A stretch of 64,000 bases of DNA from Candidatus Chloroploca asiatica (GTDB lineage Bacteria > Chloroflexota > Chloroflexia > Chloroflexales > Chloroflexaceae), in assembly GCF_002532075.1 (NCBI RefSeq), contig NZ_LYXE01000046.1, positions 27,978-91,977 of the forward strand, in the 5' to 3' direction. Below, piece after piece: positions 17,619-25,514 of this stretch. A program made the translations under genes and the position numbers. Under the pieces are notes generated by a model. The model ran no database searches and was not told where the DNA came from. It saw nothing but the letters and a program-made list of their open reading frames with translations. The first letter of the stretch is position 1. The number at the start of each line of letters is the position of its first letter.

Positions 17619-18232
17619 AGCTTCTTCTCTAATACCTCTAGACGAGCAGGGAGGAGCAGCAGGGCCAGGCCGAGCAGTGCGGTCAGGCCGGTTGCGACCC
17701 AGAAGACAAACGCAACTGGCACAGCGTACGTGAGCGGGGGGTGGTGCCCCAGGCCATAGTCAACCCAGATCGAGAGCGCAAACCAACCGATGATGCTCAG
17801 GCGGACAGGCAGACTCAGCGAACCAATGTGAAGGGCCAACAGCACGCCCTCGGCGGTGAGCCCCATGTGCGAGACGAAGAGCATGATTTCAAGCGGTTCA
17901 AACGTACCGACAACTGACCAGTGGCGGAGCCAGAAGGCGAGCGTCCAGAGGCCATATTTGATGCATGCAAAGGCAGCAAAGGCGTTGAACCAGCCCCAGT
18001 CGCGCCCGTAGCGTAGCCCAAGAAAGGCAATGGTAGCCCAGAGTGCCGCCGCTGGACAATCGGGAATAAAGAGCCAGGCCCACCAGGGAGCCGCCGCCAG
18101 TTGCGGACCGTACCAGATCCAGCCCCCCCAGACAACCCCGATGAGGTTGGCCCCCATCGCTGACCAGAAGAGCAGTGGCTGACGTAAAATAAGATCTAAA
18201 ATCCAGTGGAGTAAGCGTAAAAAGTGTTGCAT
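17615..18232 (-). CDS. DUF1405 family membrane protein
   Basis: Integral membrane protein of about 205 residues with six or so hydrophobic segments, matching the DUF1405 (Bacillus YpjA-like) pattern: WAWLFIPDCPAAALWAT near residue 50, KYGLWTLAFWLRHW in the middle and DYGLGHHPP near the third quarter. Function of the family is unknown. I chose the ATG at 18232 (MQHFLRLLHW), just after the acyltransferase stop; an upstream in-frame ATG at 18289 would overlap that gene by 53 bases and adds a leucine-rich stretch unlike a family start. Neither start has a clear ribosome site, so coupling is likely. Confidence 0.75.
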   Translation of the reverse strand: MQHFLRLLHWILDLILRQPLLFWSAMGANLIGVVWGGWIWYGPQLAAAPWWAWLFIPDCPAAALWATIAFLGLRYGRDWGWFNAFAAFACIKYGLWTLAFWLRHWSVVGTFEPLEIMLFVSHMGLTAEGVLLALHIGSLSLPVRLSIIGWFALSIWVDYGLGHHPPLTYAVPVAFVFWVATGLTALLGLALLLLPARLEVLEKKL

Positions 18233-18236
18233 AGTG

Positions 18237-18755
18237 CTAATGTAAAGGACGAATGGGAATCCCACCAACAAACGCACCGGGCGGAACATCGCGATTGACC
18301 AGGCTCATCGCCGACACGGTGGCTCCATCGCCGATGACGACCCCCGGCAAAATGGTACAGTTGGCCCCGATCGTGACATCACGACCGATCACCACGGGCC
18401 CACGGCGCCAGGTATGGCGGGTAAACTCGTGACAGAGAATGGTTGAATTATAGCCGATGATGCAATCCTCGCCGAGGGTCACATCCTCGGGAAAAAAGAT
18501 ATCGAACATCACCATCAACCCTACCGAAGCATGCGGGGCGACACGCATCCCGATTTGACGGTAGAGCATATTTTTTACGGGCATCCAGGGGAGATACCGG
18601 GCCAGTTGGATCAAGACCGCATTGCGCGTGACGCGTGCATAGCCCCCTGTTACCTGCCGATAATACCAGAGCGCATTATGTAAACCTGGCGAGGGTGAAA
18701 TTTTGAGGCGGGCCTTGCGTCCTGATTGCTTATCGTTTGCATTATGGTCACTCAC
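18237..18755 (-). CDS. Hexapeptide-repeat acyltransferase
   Basis: Left-handed beta-helix acyltransferase (LbH / maltose O-acetyltransferase-like), 172 residues from GTG 18755, which has GAGGAG 7 bases upstream; further upstream in-frame starts lack such a site. Hexapeptide pattern is visible from about residue 85: VTLGEDCIIGYNSTILCHEF, VVIGRDVTIGANCTILPGVV, IGDGATVSAMSLVNRDVPPG, ending FVGGIPIRPL. The HEF histidine is a candidate catalytic base. Acceptor unknown; likely acetyl-CoA donor. First gene of the unit acyltransferase, DUF1405, 390-aa protein. Confidence 0.8.
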   Translation of the reverse strand: MSDHNANDKQSGRKARLKISPSPGLHNALWYYRQVTGGYARVTRNAVLIQLARYLPWMPVKNMLYRQIGMRVAPHASVGLMVMFDIFFPEDVTLGEDCIIGYNSTILCHEFTRHTWRRGPVVIGRDVTIGANCTILPGVVIGDGATVSAMSLVNRDVPPGAFVGGIPIRPLH

Positions 18756-18820
18756 ACACAACTCCTCATTCTTGCTTTCCTGGGAGCGCGGACGGACTTG
18801 TGAGCAACAAAACCCCGCCT

Positions 18821-18855
18821 GAGACCTCACAGGTCTTCAAGACCTGTGAGGTCTC
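18821..18855. repeat. Near-perfect palindrome upstream of the acyltransferase and permease genes
   Basis: Arms of 17 bp (GAGACCTCACAGGTCTT and its complement) around a single base, in the divergent gap between the acyltransferase and the ABC permease. Could be a dispersed REP-like element or a terminator for leftward or rightward readthrough; there is no T-run. Confidence 0.6.
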
Positions 18856-18933
18856 ACCCCCCACGCATGCTTGCTGCAGATCTCATGGTATCATAACAGC
18901 AGCACCGCTTCTGCACCGAAAGGATCACAGGTC

Positions 18934-20178
18934 ATGCCAGAGCGTCGTCGGGGCGTGACACGGCGTCAAGTTATCGCCGTCGGGTTTACCCTTCTGGGTC
19001 TGCTCATCATTCTTGGAAACTTCGCTGAGCTCGGCGTTGAGCCAACAGTTACGACGAGGCTCACCTTTGGGATTCCCAATCTCGTGCTCGAATTGCCGAC
19101 AGCCTTGTCGCTGATCCTGATCGGGTTGGTCTGGCTTATTGCCGGGGTTGTCGCCCTTGTGCCGCGCCTTGATCGCCTGGGCAACTGGGGGCTCTGGAGC
19201 GGCGTTGCCCTGATTTTGCCTGCGATTTTGATCTGGGCTGCGGCGGGTAAGCAGACCAATGCGGCAAGCCTGATTGGTGAGTCATTACGCCTCGCGACGC
19301 CGATTGCCCTTGGTGCGCTGGCCGGGATTTATGCCGAGCGCTCGGGGATTATCAATATTGCGATCGAAGGGATGATGTTGACTGGTGCGGCTTTTGGCTT
19401 TGCCGCATTTGTCTTCACGGGGAACATCTGGTTTGGCGTGGCGACTGCCGTGATGCTCGGCTCGGTCATGGCTCTGATCCATGGAGTGCTATCGATCAGT
19501 CTGCGCACCGATCAGATTATCAGTGGCACCGTCATCAATATCCTGGCGATTGGGGTCACCGGGTATTTGCGACGCCAGTTCATTGTTGATTCAAGTGGCG
19601 GCCGGGTCACGTTGCCGCAAATTTCGGTTCCGTTGCTCAGCGAGATCCCCATCATTGGCCCCCTCTTCTTTGTGGGCAAGCCGATCTTCTTTACAATGGT
19701 TATGCTAGTACTCCTCACGCATGTAGTCCTCTTTTATACGCGCTGGGGCCTCCGCATGCGTGCCGTTGGGGAAAATCCGAAAGCTGCTGATACGGTGGGG
19801 ATTAACGTGATCCGGACGCGCTATCTCAACCTGGCCCTCAGTGGAGCCATTGCCGGGCTTGGTGGAGCCTGGTTTTCGCTTGAAACGGTCGGCAGTTTTG
19901 ATGATGGCATGACGGCTGGCAAAGGCTTCATTGCGCTTGCCGCGATGATCTTTGGCAAATGGACACCCTTCGGGGCCTTTGGAGGGGCGTCACTTTTTGG
20001 TTTTTCTGAGGCGTTGGGGATCAGGTTTCAGATTTTGAATGTCGAGGTATTCGATGTCCCAGTCCCAACCCAATTCTTGCAACTGTTGCCGTACCTCGTC
20101 ACGATGGTTGTGCTCGCTGGTCTGATTGGCCGCGCAGTTGGCCCGGCTGCGGTCGGCAAACCCTACGATAAACAATGA
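18934..20178 (+). CDS. Nucleoside-type ABC transporter permease (BMP family partner), orphan
   Basis: Membrane permease of the type II/YufQ-NupQ family that works with BMP lipoproteins in nucleoside uptake, 414 residues, about ten membrane segments. Family signature LATPIALGALAGIYAERSG and IINIAIEGMMLTGA is clear, as is FIALAAMIFGKWTPFGAFG in the C-terminal half. The first 90 residues are an extra hydrophobic extension. The ATG at 18934 has GAAAGGA upstream. Normally encoded beside a BMP lipoprotein, a double-domain ATPase and the YufP-type permease; none is adjacent, so either these lie elsewhere or the gene is a displaced piece. Nucleoside specificity is inferred. Confidence 0.85.
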   Translation: MPERRRGVTRRQVIAVGFTLLGLLIILGNFAELGVEPTVTTRLTFGIPNLVLELPTALSLILIGLVWLIAGVVALVPRLDRLGNWGLWSGVALILPAILIWAAAGKQTNAASLIGESLRLATPIALGALAGIYAERSGIINIAIEGMMLTGAAFGFAAFVFTGNIWFGVATAVMLGSVMALIHGVLSISLRTDQIISGTVINILAIGVTGYLRRQFIVDSSGGRVTLPQISVPLLSEIPIIGPLFFVGKPIFFTMVMLVLLTHVVLFYTRWGLRMRAVGENPKAADTVGINVIRTRYLNLALSGAIAGLGGAWFSLETVGSFDDGMTAGKGFIALAAMIFGKWTPFGAFGGASLFGFSEALGIRFQILNVEVFDVPVPTQFLQLLPYLVTMVVLAGLIGRAVGPAAVGKPYDKQ

Positions 20179-20265
20179 TCAAATTGTTATGCGAGCGTTA
20201 GGCTAGATGCAGTACAATATGTCTACATCTGCGAGCACAGGTGGCTCGTGTGCTATCGTCGGGGA

Positions 20266-20284
20266 TGCGGGCAAGCCGCCCGCA
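20266..20284 (+). terminator. Small stem-loop after the permease gene
   Basis: TGCGGGC / GCCCGCA arms of 7 bp with a 5-base loop in the 137-base gap between the permease and the next gene. Weak terminator candidate; no T-run. Confidence 0.3.
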
Positions 20285-20315
20285 GGCTCAGGCAAGCCAG
20301 AAATAGTGACCAGCG

Positions 20316-21185
20316 ATGGGACAGAAACTACAGGCTGGGAAGTTTGTCTTGTTGCTGCTGATCCTGCTTTCAGCAGCTATGGTTGCCTGTGTACCCCGTG
20401 ATCAATCGTTGACCAGCCTGCAACGCGATGGCAAGATTCGTATCGGGTATGCTGTCGAAGCCCCTTTTGCCTATGCGCACGCCGGGGGGCAGGTTACTGG
20501 CGAGTCGCCCGATCTGGCACGTTATGTCGTGGCGCGGCTTGGCATTGACTCGATCCAGTGGGTACAGACTGATTTCAATGCCTTGATCACGGATCTCGAG
20601 CGTGGGCGGTTTGATGTGATTGCCGCGGGCATGTTTATTACGCCCGAGCGGGCGACACGGGTAGCATTTTCGGAACCAACATTTCATGTCCAACAGGCCT
20701 TGCTTGTTGCCCAGGGCAACCCCAAGCATTTGTTATCGTATCAGCAGGCCGTTGCCCATCCTGATGCCGTCATTGCGGTCTTGTCGGGTTCGGTTGAGGC
20801 CATCCTGCTCAAAGAGATGGCCTTGCCTCGGCAGCGTACGCTGGCGGTGCCTGATGCCCGGACTGGACTAGTGGCGGTGGAGACCGGGCTTGCCGATGCG
20901 CTTGCGTTAAGCGCATCAACGTTGCGTTGGATACGTGCAAGTGGGCAATTTCAGACCACCGAGATCGCTGAACCCTTTGAGCCCCCTGATGCGACCCTGA
21001 CGCGAGGGTTGGGCTATGGGGCTTTTGGCTTTCGTCGTGGTGACGAACAGCTCCGGCGTGCCTGGAATGATGTGCTCAAAGAGTTGATTGGTACCTCGGA
21101 ACATCTTCGCCTGATTGCTCCATTTGGCTTTGGCGTTGCAGAGTTGCCCGGCTCCATCACTACGGCTGAGGTCTTACGCCAATGA
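20316..21185 (+). CDS. Solute-binding protein family 3 lipoprotein paired with a histidine kinase
   Basis: Extracytoplasmic binding protein, 289 residues, with signal sequence and lipobox AMVAC (Cys25). The binding domain begins RDGKIRIGYAVEAPFAY and carries DVIAAGMFITPERATRVAFSEP, close to amino-acid or ectoine (EhuB-like) binding proteins. No transporter permease or ATPase follows; instead the stop codon overlaps by four bases the start of a sensor histidine kinase. I infer that it acts as the ligand-sensing half of that kinase rather than in uptake, like the periplasmic binding domains built into BvgS-type sensors. The ribosome site is poor (GACCAGCG), so start 20316 is the least certain part. 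Confidence 0.78.
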   Translation: MGQKLQAGKFVLLLLILLSAAMVACVPRDQSLTSLQRDGKIRIGYAVEAPFAYAHAGGQVTGESPDLARYVVARLGIDSIQWVQTDFNALITDLERGRFDVIAAGMFITPERATRVAFSEPTFHVQQALLVAQGNPKHLLSYQQAVAHPDAVIAVLSGSVEAILLKEMALPRQRTLAVPDARTGLVAVETGLADALALSASTLRWIRASGQFQTTEIAEPFEPPDATLTRGLGYGAFGFRRGDEQLRRAWNDVLKELIGTSEHLRLIAPFGFGVAELPGSITTAEVLRQ

Positions 21186-22678
21186 GACAACGCTCTAAAC
21201 ACATTAACCAACTTCTTAAGCTTGATCCTCAAGCCTGGATCTGGGCGGCTATTAGTCTGTCAGTCTTGATCTGTGTCATCTTTGGAATGTTGTATATCCA
21301 TCAACGTCAGACAACCCAGCGCACCCTGCTGGCCCTTGATACGATTCGGCAGGCACGGCTCGATCTTGCGCATGGATTTTTGCATATTACGCTCGCTCAA
21401 GCTGATCGTACGTCTTTTGATCGTGAACGTGGCCTGGCCCTGCTTGAGCAAGCACTGAATCAGATTCAAGCAACGCATGACGAGATGAATGGTGGCGTGG
21501 CTATTGCGGAGGAAGTCGCGACTTTCCGTCAGCACCTTGCCGTATGGCTGTTGAGTGATCCACGCTCGCCCGAAGCTGAAACGGTGCTGCGGGTCGCCTT
21601 TCATCAGGTTGAGCAAGAAGCTGATGTGCTTGATCAAGCCCTTCGCCAGAATCTACGGGCGATGGCGGATAGTCAACAGACCGTTTTTACCTGGACGCTT
21701 GGTGTGGCAGTGATCATGCTCACGGGTGTCTGTGTGATCCTGATCGTTATGACCAGGGCGCGTCAACAGGCCGAAGGTGAGCGTGAGGCGTTTGCGCAAC
21801 ATAATCTGGCCTTGATCGCCCAGGTTGAAGCTGAACTTGAAGAGCGCATTCGTGCCGAAGAGGAAGTACGTCGCCTCAATGCCGAATTGGAAGAACGTGT
21901 TGCGCTGCGTACCGCTGAACTTGCCGATGCCAATCGGCGCCTCGAGGCGCTCAATGCCTTTAAAGATAATCTGCTTGCGGTCACTTCCCATGATCTTCGT
22001 TCGCCCCTCGGGATGATTATTAACCTGACCGACATGGTGCGTACAACGCAGGATCTTCCCGAGCGAGCGCGGCGGCTCAATGAAGAGATTGAACTGTCGG
22101 CACGTCAGTTGCTCGACCTGGTTGGCAAGTTACTTGACCTCTCACGTCTCGAAGCCGGCAAGATCGAACTGGAATGCGAGCCTATTTATCTAAGTCAGAT
22201 CGTTACCCAATCAATTGACACTTTGCAACATACATCGATCGCCAAACAGATCGATCTTCGTTACCACATTGATGGTATTGAAACAATGGTGTGTGGTGAT
22301 GGGATGCGGCTCTATCAACTAATCAATAATCTGCTTTCAAATGCGATCAAATTTACGCGACCTGGGGGCATCATCGAAGTAGGGATTGCAACAGAGGCGC
22401 AATATGTTTTGCTCTCGGTTCGTGATACGGGCCTGGGCATTCCTGCTGACGCGCTGCCGCATCTCTTTGATAAATTCCGTCAGATTCATCGGCGTGGCAC
22501 AGCGAATGAGTATGGGAGCGGGCTCGGGTTAGCGATTGTGCGCCAACTTGTCGATCTGCACAGGGGCACGATCGAGGTGACGAGTGTGCTTGAACAGGGC
22601 TCGACCTTCGTTGTGCGCATCCCTATTGCACGAGCGCCCTGGTGTCAGGATCTTGCCGAGACACGCTCGATGCGTTAG
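21182..22678 (+). CDS. Sensor histidine kinase
   Basis: Membrane two-component kinase, 498 residues. Membrane segments at about 19-39 and 168-190 enclose an extracytoplasmic helical sensor; then a coiled coil rich in Glu/Ala/Arg (200-258), HisKA with phospho-acceptor His270 in SHDLRSPLG, and HATPase with N-box LINNLLSNAIKF (from 380), G1 DTGLGIP (415-421) and G2 GSGLGLA (445-451). Starts inside the stop of the binding-protein gene (ATGA), so the two are made together. No response regulator gene is adjacent; the next gene is a Crp/Fnr regulator. All catalytic boxes look intact. Confidence 0.93.
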   Translation: MRQRSKHINQLLKLDPQAWIWAAISLSVLICVIFGMLYIHQRQTTQRTLLALDTIRQARLDLAHGFLHITLAQADRTSFDRERGLALLEQALNQIQATHDEMNGGVAIAEEVATFRQHLAVWLLSDPRSPEAETVLRVAFHQVEQEADVLDQALRQNLRAMADSQQTVFTWTLGVAVIMLTGVCVILIVMTRARQQAEGEREAFAQHNLALIAQVEAELEERIRAEEEVRRLNAELEERVALRTAELADANRRLEALNAFKDNLLAVTSHDLRSPLGMIINLTDMVRTTQDLPERARRLNEEIELSARQLLDLVGKLLDLSRLEAGKIELECEPIYLSQIVTQSIDTLQHTSIAKQIDLRYHIDGIETMVCGDGMRLYQLINNLLSNAIKFTRPGGIIEVGIATEAQYVLLSVRDTGLGIPADALPHLFDKFRQIHRRGTANEYGSGLGLAIVRQLVDLHRGTIEVTSVLEQGSTFVVRIPIARAPWCQDLAETRSMR

Positions 22679-22768
22679 TCGTCTGTCTTCCGGTAAGGAC
22701 ACAGTACGCTGCACCCCAACGCTCGCGAACCGATCACATGATTCGTCAAAAGAAGGAAAACTAGACGC

Positions 22769-23449
22769 ATGCTTACTGAGGCTCAATGGACTGAGGCGGT
22801 TGCTCTTTTGCCCTTTCTGGCCCATCCAGATACAGCGATCACCCGTGCGTTTCGTCATGAAGCGATGCTGATGCGTTTGCCTGAGGGGGCCACGATCTTT
22901 AGCGAAGGCGATGCCTGTACGTCGTTTTCGATCCTGCTGAGTGGGCAGGTGCGAGTCTTTAAAATTGGGGAGACCGGGCGCGAACTGACGCTTTATCGGT
23001 TGGCCCGTGGTGAGAGTTGCATTCTGACGGCAAGTTGCTTGCTCAGTGAACGTCAGTTTCCAGCCATTGCGACCGTTGAGCAGATGGTCGAGGCTTTTGT
23101 TATTCCGCAGACGAGTTTTCAGGGATGGATCGATACGTATCCCGCGTGGCGGGCCTATATCTTTCAACTGATTGCGCAACGGTTGTCGACCGTGATGGCC
23201 GTCGTTGATGAGATTGCCTTTCGGCGTCTTGATGTGCGCATTGCCCAATTTTTATTGCGAGGAAGTGACCCGCTGCAGGCGACGCTTAGCCTTACCCATC
23301 AACAGATTGCCGTCGAACTTGGCACATCACGTGAGGTCGTTAGTCGCATTCTGGCCGATTTTGTTGATGACCGGCTAGTACGGGTGGCCCGAGGGAGTGT
23401 GACGATCCTTGATCGTCAGGCGTTGGTCGAACGGGCTGAGGCGAGTTGA
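22769..23449 (+). CDS. Crp/Fnr family transcriptional regulator
   Basis: DNA-binding regulator of 226 residues: cyclic-nucleotide-binding-like beta barrel (about 20-135, with SEGDACTSFSILLSGQVRVF), long dimer helix, and Crp-type winged helix (about 150-220) with the recognition region LTHQQIAVELGTSREVVSRIL. There is no N-terminal Fnr cysteine cluster; Cys48, Cys75 and Cys82 are scattered. The sensor domain lacks the R-S of the cAMP phosphate cassette (LARGESCILTASCLL), so cAMP binding is not evident; redox or haem sensing is possible. ATG 22769 has AAGGA upstream. A Crp-type site upstream of the next gene suggests a local target. Confidence 0.9.
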   Translation: MLTEAQWTEAVALLPFLAHPDTAITRAFRHEAMLMRLPEGATIFSEGDACTSFSILLSGQVRVFKIGETGRELTLYRLARGESCILTASCLLSERQFPAIATVEQMVEAFVIPQTSFQGWIDTYPAWRAYIFQLIAQRLSTVMAVVDEIAFRRLDVRIAQFLLRGSDPLQATLSLTHQQIAVELGTSREVVSRILADFVDDRLVRVARGSVTILDRQALVERAEAS

Positions 23450-23501
23450 AAAGACAGACTTGGCCCAACGCCAACGAATCTGTGGCATGGGGCTTCCTTC
23501 G

Positions 23502-23514
23502 GTGACATTGTCAC
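23502..23514. promoter_or_regulatory. Crp/Fnr-like operator upstream of the DUF2892 gene
   Basis: GTGACATTGTCAC is a perfect inverted repeat of the GTGA-N5-TCAC form, close to Crp/Fnr family sites. It is centred about 42 bases before the predicted start site of the promoter at 23514-23543, the classical class II activator position. It lies 52 bases after the stop codon of a Crp/Fnr gene, the obvious candidate to bind it. Confidence 0.6.
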
Positions 23515-23543
23515 TGACAGATGAGGAGGCGTGCGTGTATACT
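23514..23543 (+). promoter_or_regulatory. Promoter of the DUF2892 gene
   Basis: CTGACA (23514-23519), 18-base spacer, TATACT (23538-23543); start predicted near 23550, giving a 30-base leader with AGAAGGAG before the ATG at 23580. The -35 box touches the operator palindrome. Confidence 0.6.
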
Positions 23544-23579
23544 CATCCTCACAAGCATACAAAGAGAAGGAGCACGTTG

Positions 23580-23783
23580 ATGCAGCAGAATATGGGAACG
23601 ATTGATCGTGGGATTCGGGTCGCGCTAGCGGTTGTTGTTGGGCTGTTAATTGCCACTGGTCAGATCAGCGGTTGGCTGGCCATTATCCTCGGCATTCTGG
23701 CCGTGGTCTTTGTCGCAACGAGTGTAATCAGTTTCTGCCCACTCTACTTGCCTTTCGGCATTCGCACCGGCTCACGTAAATAA
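23580..23783 (+). CDS. Small DUF2892 (YgaP-like) membrane protein
   Basis: 67-residue inner-membrane protein with two hydrophobic segments, matching DUF2892: NMGTIDRGIRVALAVVVGLL at the N-terminus and SFCPLYLPFGI near the C-terminus, whose cysteine is conserved in the family. In YgaP this segment anchors a rhodanese domain; here it stands alone. The ATG at 23580 is chosen because AGAAGGAG lies 8 bases before it and the family start follows. Apparently controlled by the Crp/Fnr regulator encoded just upstream. Link to sulfur or redox stress is inference. Confidence 0.85.
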   Translation: MQQNMGTIDRGIRVALAVVVGLLIATGQISGWLAIILGILAVVFVATSVISFCPLYLPFGIRTGSRK

Positions 23784-23794
23784 GTTTTGGTGTT

Positions 23795-24495
23795 GCGTTT
23801 TGGCGGCGCAGCCGCCAAAACGCCACGCCACGGTGCCATACGGTGCCGTGCCGTTAGGTGACGCCTGTGGCGGCTGCGCCGCCAAAACCCAACGCCACGG
23901 TGCCGCACCGTGCCGCGCCGTCAGGTGACGCCTGTGGCGGCCTCGTCGCCAAAACGCCACGCCACGGTGCAGCACCGTGCCACGCCGTTAGGTGACGCCT
24001 GTGGCGGCCTCGCCGCCAAAACGCCACGCCACGGTGCCATACGGTGCCGTGCCGTCAGGTGACGCCTGTGGCGGCCTCGTCGCCAAAACGCCACGCCACG
24101 GTGCCGCACCGTGCCGCGCCGTCAGGTGACGCCTGTGGCGGCTGCGCTGCCAAAACGCCACACCACGGTGCCATACGGTGCCGTGCCGTCAGGTGACGCC
24201 TGTGGCGGCTGCGCCGCCAAAACGTCACGCCACGGTGCCATACGGTGCCGTGCCGTCAGGTGACGCCTGTGGCGGCTGCGCCGCCAAAACGCCACGCCAC
24301 GGTGCCATACGGTGCCGTGCCGTCAGGTGACGCCTGTGGTGGCTGCGCTGCCAAAACGCCACGCCACCCACGGTGCCATACGGTGCCGCGCCGTTAGGTG
24401 ACGCCTGTGGCGGCTGCGCCGCCAAAACGCCACGCCACGGTGCTGCACCGTGCCACGCCGTTAGGTGACGCCTGTGGCGGCCTCGTCGCCAAAAC
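23795..24495. repeat. Tandem array of a 67-bp GC-rich repeat
   Basis: Starts with a 13-bp palindrome (GCGTTTTGGCGGC, 23795-23823) that could terminate the DUF2892 gene. Units can be anchored on GTGACGCCTG at 23858, 23925, 23992, 24059, 24126, 24193, 24260, 24327, 24398 and 24465: period 67, except one step of 71 caused by a 4-base CCAC duplication near 24365. Units differ at few sites and contain inverted repeats (GGCGGC-TGC-GCCGCC and CACGGTGC-N-GCACCGTG), so each can fold. No spacers, hence not CRISPR. The last unit supplies the final codons and stop of the minus-strand regulator gene. Fills the whole 677-base gap between genes. Confidence 0.95.
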
Positions 24496-25237
24496 CGAAC
24501 ACCTGGCGAGCTTCCGTAATCAACGCACTGTCACCCCAGACGACCGCAGCTACCTCGGGGGAGACGGTGATATTCTGGTTGCAGCGACGTAAGGTGACGC
24601 CATAGACCGGCGACGTGTCGGGGATGAAACACTGGGTTCCGGGGGTGAGGCTGTTGAGTTCGAGGTAACGCATCAGATCAACCTGAGCTTCAGCTTCTTC
24701 GGCAATGCGCTGGATCGTAAACATCGTGCCGACGGTGGCCGTATCAAGCCGTACGTCGCCAATGTATGTCTGGCTACGCCCTGGGATGGGGTTCCCGTGG
24801 GGACAGCTCGTAACGGGCCCAACGAGGCTAAAGACGCGCTCGGCCAGGATGGGCGAGAGCACGCGCTCAAGGCGGGCGGCTTCAACATAGAGCAGATGCC
24901 AGGGTATACCGACCACCCTGGCGAGAAAGTGCTCAAGCACGCGCTGGCGCTGGACAATCTCTTCGGCCAGTTTTTGCCCCTGGCTCGTCAGGGTGATCTG
25001 GTTGCGTTCGTCACGCAGAATGAAGCCCTTGTCAACCAATTGCTGGAGCGCGTGACTCACCGTGGGCGGTTGCACCCCAAGCCGACGCCCGAGTGAAGCA
25101 GCAATGACTGGCTCATCACTCTGGGTGAGCGCATAAATAATCTCGAGATAGTCACGCTCTTTATCAGTCGGCCCGCCAGAACTGGCTAACGTGCGCGTGC
25201 GCTGGTGCACACGTTTCGCCATCGCAGGATCTCCCAT
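24461..25237 (-). CDS. DtxR/MntR-type metal-dependent regulator
   Basis: Iron- or manganese-responsive repressor of the DtxR family, 258 residues. N-terminal winged helix (about 20-85: ERDYLEIIYALTQSDEPV, LGRRLGVQPPTVSHALQQL), metal-binding/dimer domain with EHFLARVVGIPWHLLYVEAARLE cited here by its EHF and EAARLE parts, CPHGNPIPG, and a C-terminal FeoA/SH3-like domain (about 170-245). ATG 25237 is chosen for its GGAAGGAAG site; an upstream ATG at 25279 has none. The last eleven codons (..GDEAATGVT) and the TAA come from the 67-bp repeat array, so the natural C-terminus has probably been rewritten by it. No metal transporter adjoins it. Confidence 0.88.
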   Translation of the reverse strand: MGDPAMAKRVHQRTRTLASSGGPTDKERDYLEIIYALTQSDEPVIAASLGRRLGVQPPTVSHALQQLVDKGFILRDERNQITLTSQGQKLAEEIVQRQRVLEHFLARVVGIPWHLLYVEAARLERVLSPILAERVFSLVGPVTSCPHGNPIPGRSQTYIGDVRLDTATVGTMFTIQRIAEEAEAQVDLMRYLELNSLTPGTQCFIPDTSPVYGVTLRRCNQNITVSPEVAAVVWGDSALITEARQVFGFGDEAATGVT

Positions 25238-25379
25238 AATTGCTTCCTTCCAGCGGTGCGTGCCGAATACCTGACTCATCTGAGTGCCACAGCCTGCACG
25301 TAGGCCCGCCTGGATCGATGTTCGTAGCCAGAGCGGAGGGATCGCTCACGCTGTAGTGTTTCGGTTTCAAACTACTTTT

Positions 25380-25408
25380 AGTATAGCATGCCGATCTCTT
25401 TGAGGCAA
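25380..25408 (-). promoter_or_regulatory. Promoter of the DtxR-type gene
   Basis: Read on the minus strand: TTGCCT, 17-base spacer, TATACT; start predicted near 25373, giving a leader of about 135 bases. The remainder of the 277-base divergent gap to surE shows a possible TATTAT -10 box at 25435-25440 for surE but no convincing -35. Confidence 0.55.
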
Positions 25409-25514
25409 TAGTAGCGCTTGTAGGCAGAACGCGGTATTATAGGAAGAGGGTCACGCCGAGGTGCTACCTTTGGCGTGCGTTTTGTTTTTTCTTCACCAGA
25501 AGGAGCGGAGAGCA

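Noticed and set aside
20316..21185. Part of an amino-acid uptake transporter with the upstream permease
   Set aside because: The upstream permease belongs to the nucleoside/BMP type, not the family-3 partner type, and the coupling is to a histidine kinase instead.
23772..24425. Short minus-strand open frames rich in Arg/Trp/Ala inside the 67-bp array
   Set aside because: The period is not divisible by three, so frames change from unit to unit; no ribosome sites. They are by-products of the repeat.
23795..24495. CRISPR array
   Set aside because: The 67-bp units are contiguous and nearly identical throughout; there are no unique spacers and no cas genes nearby.
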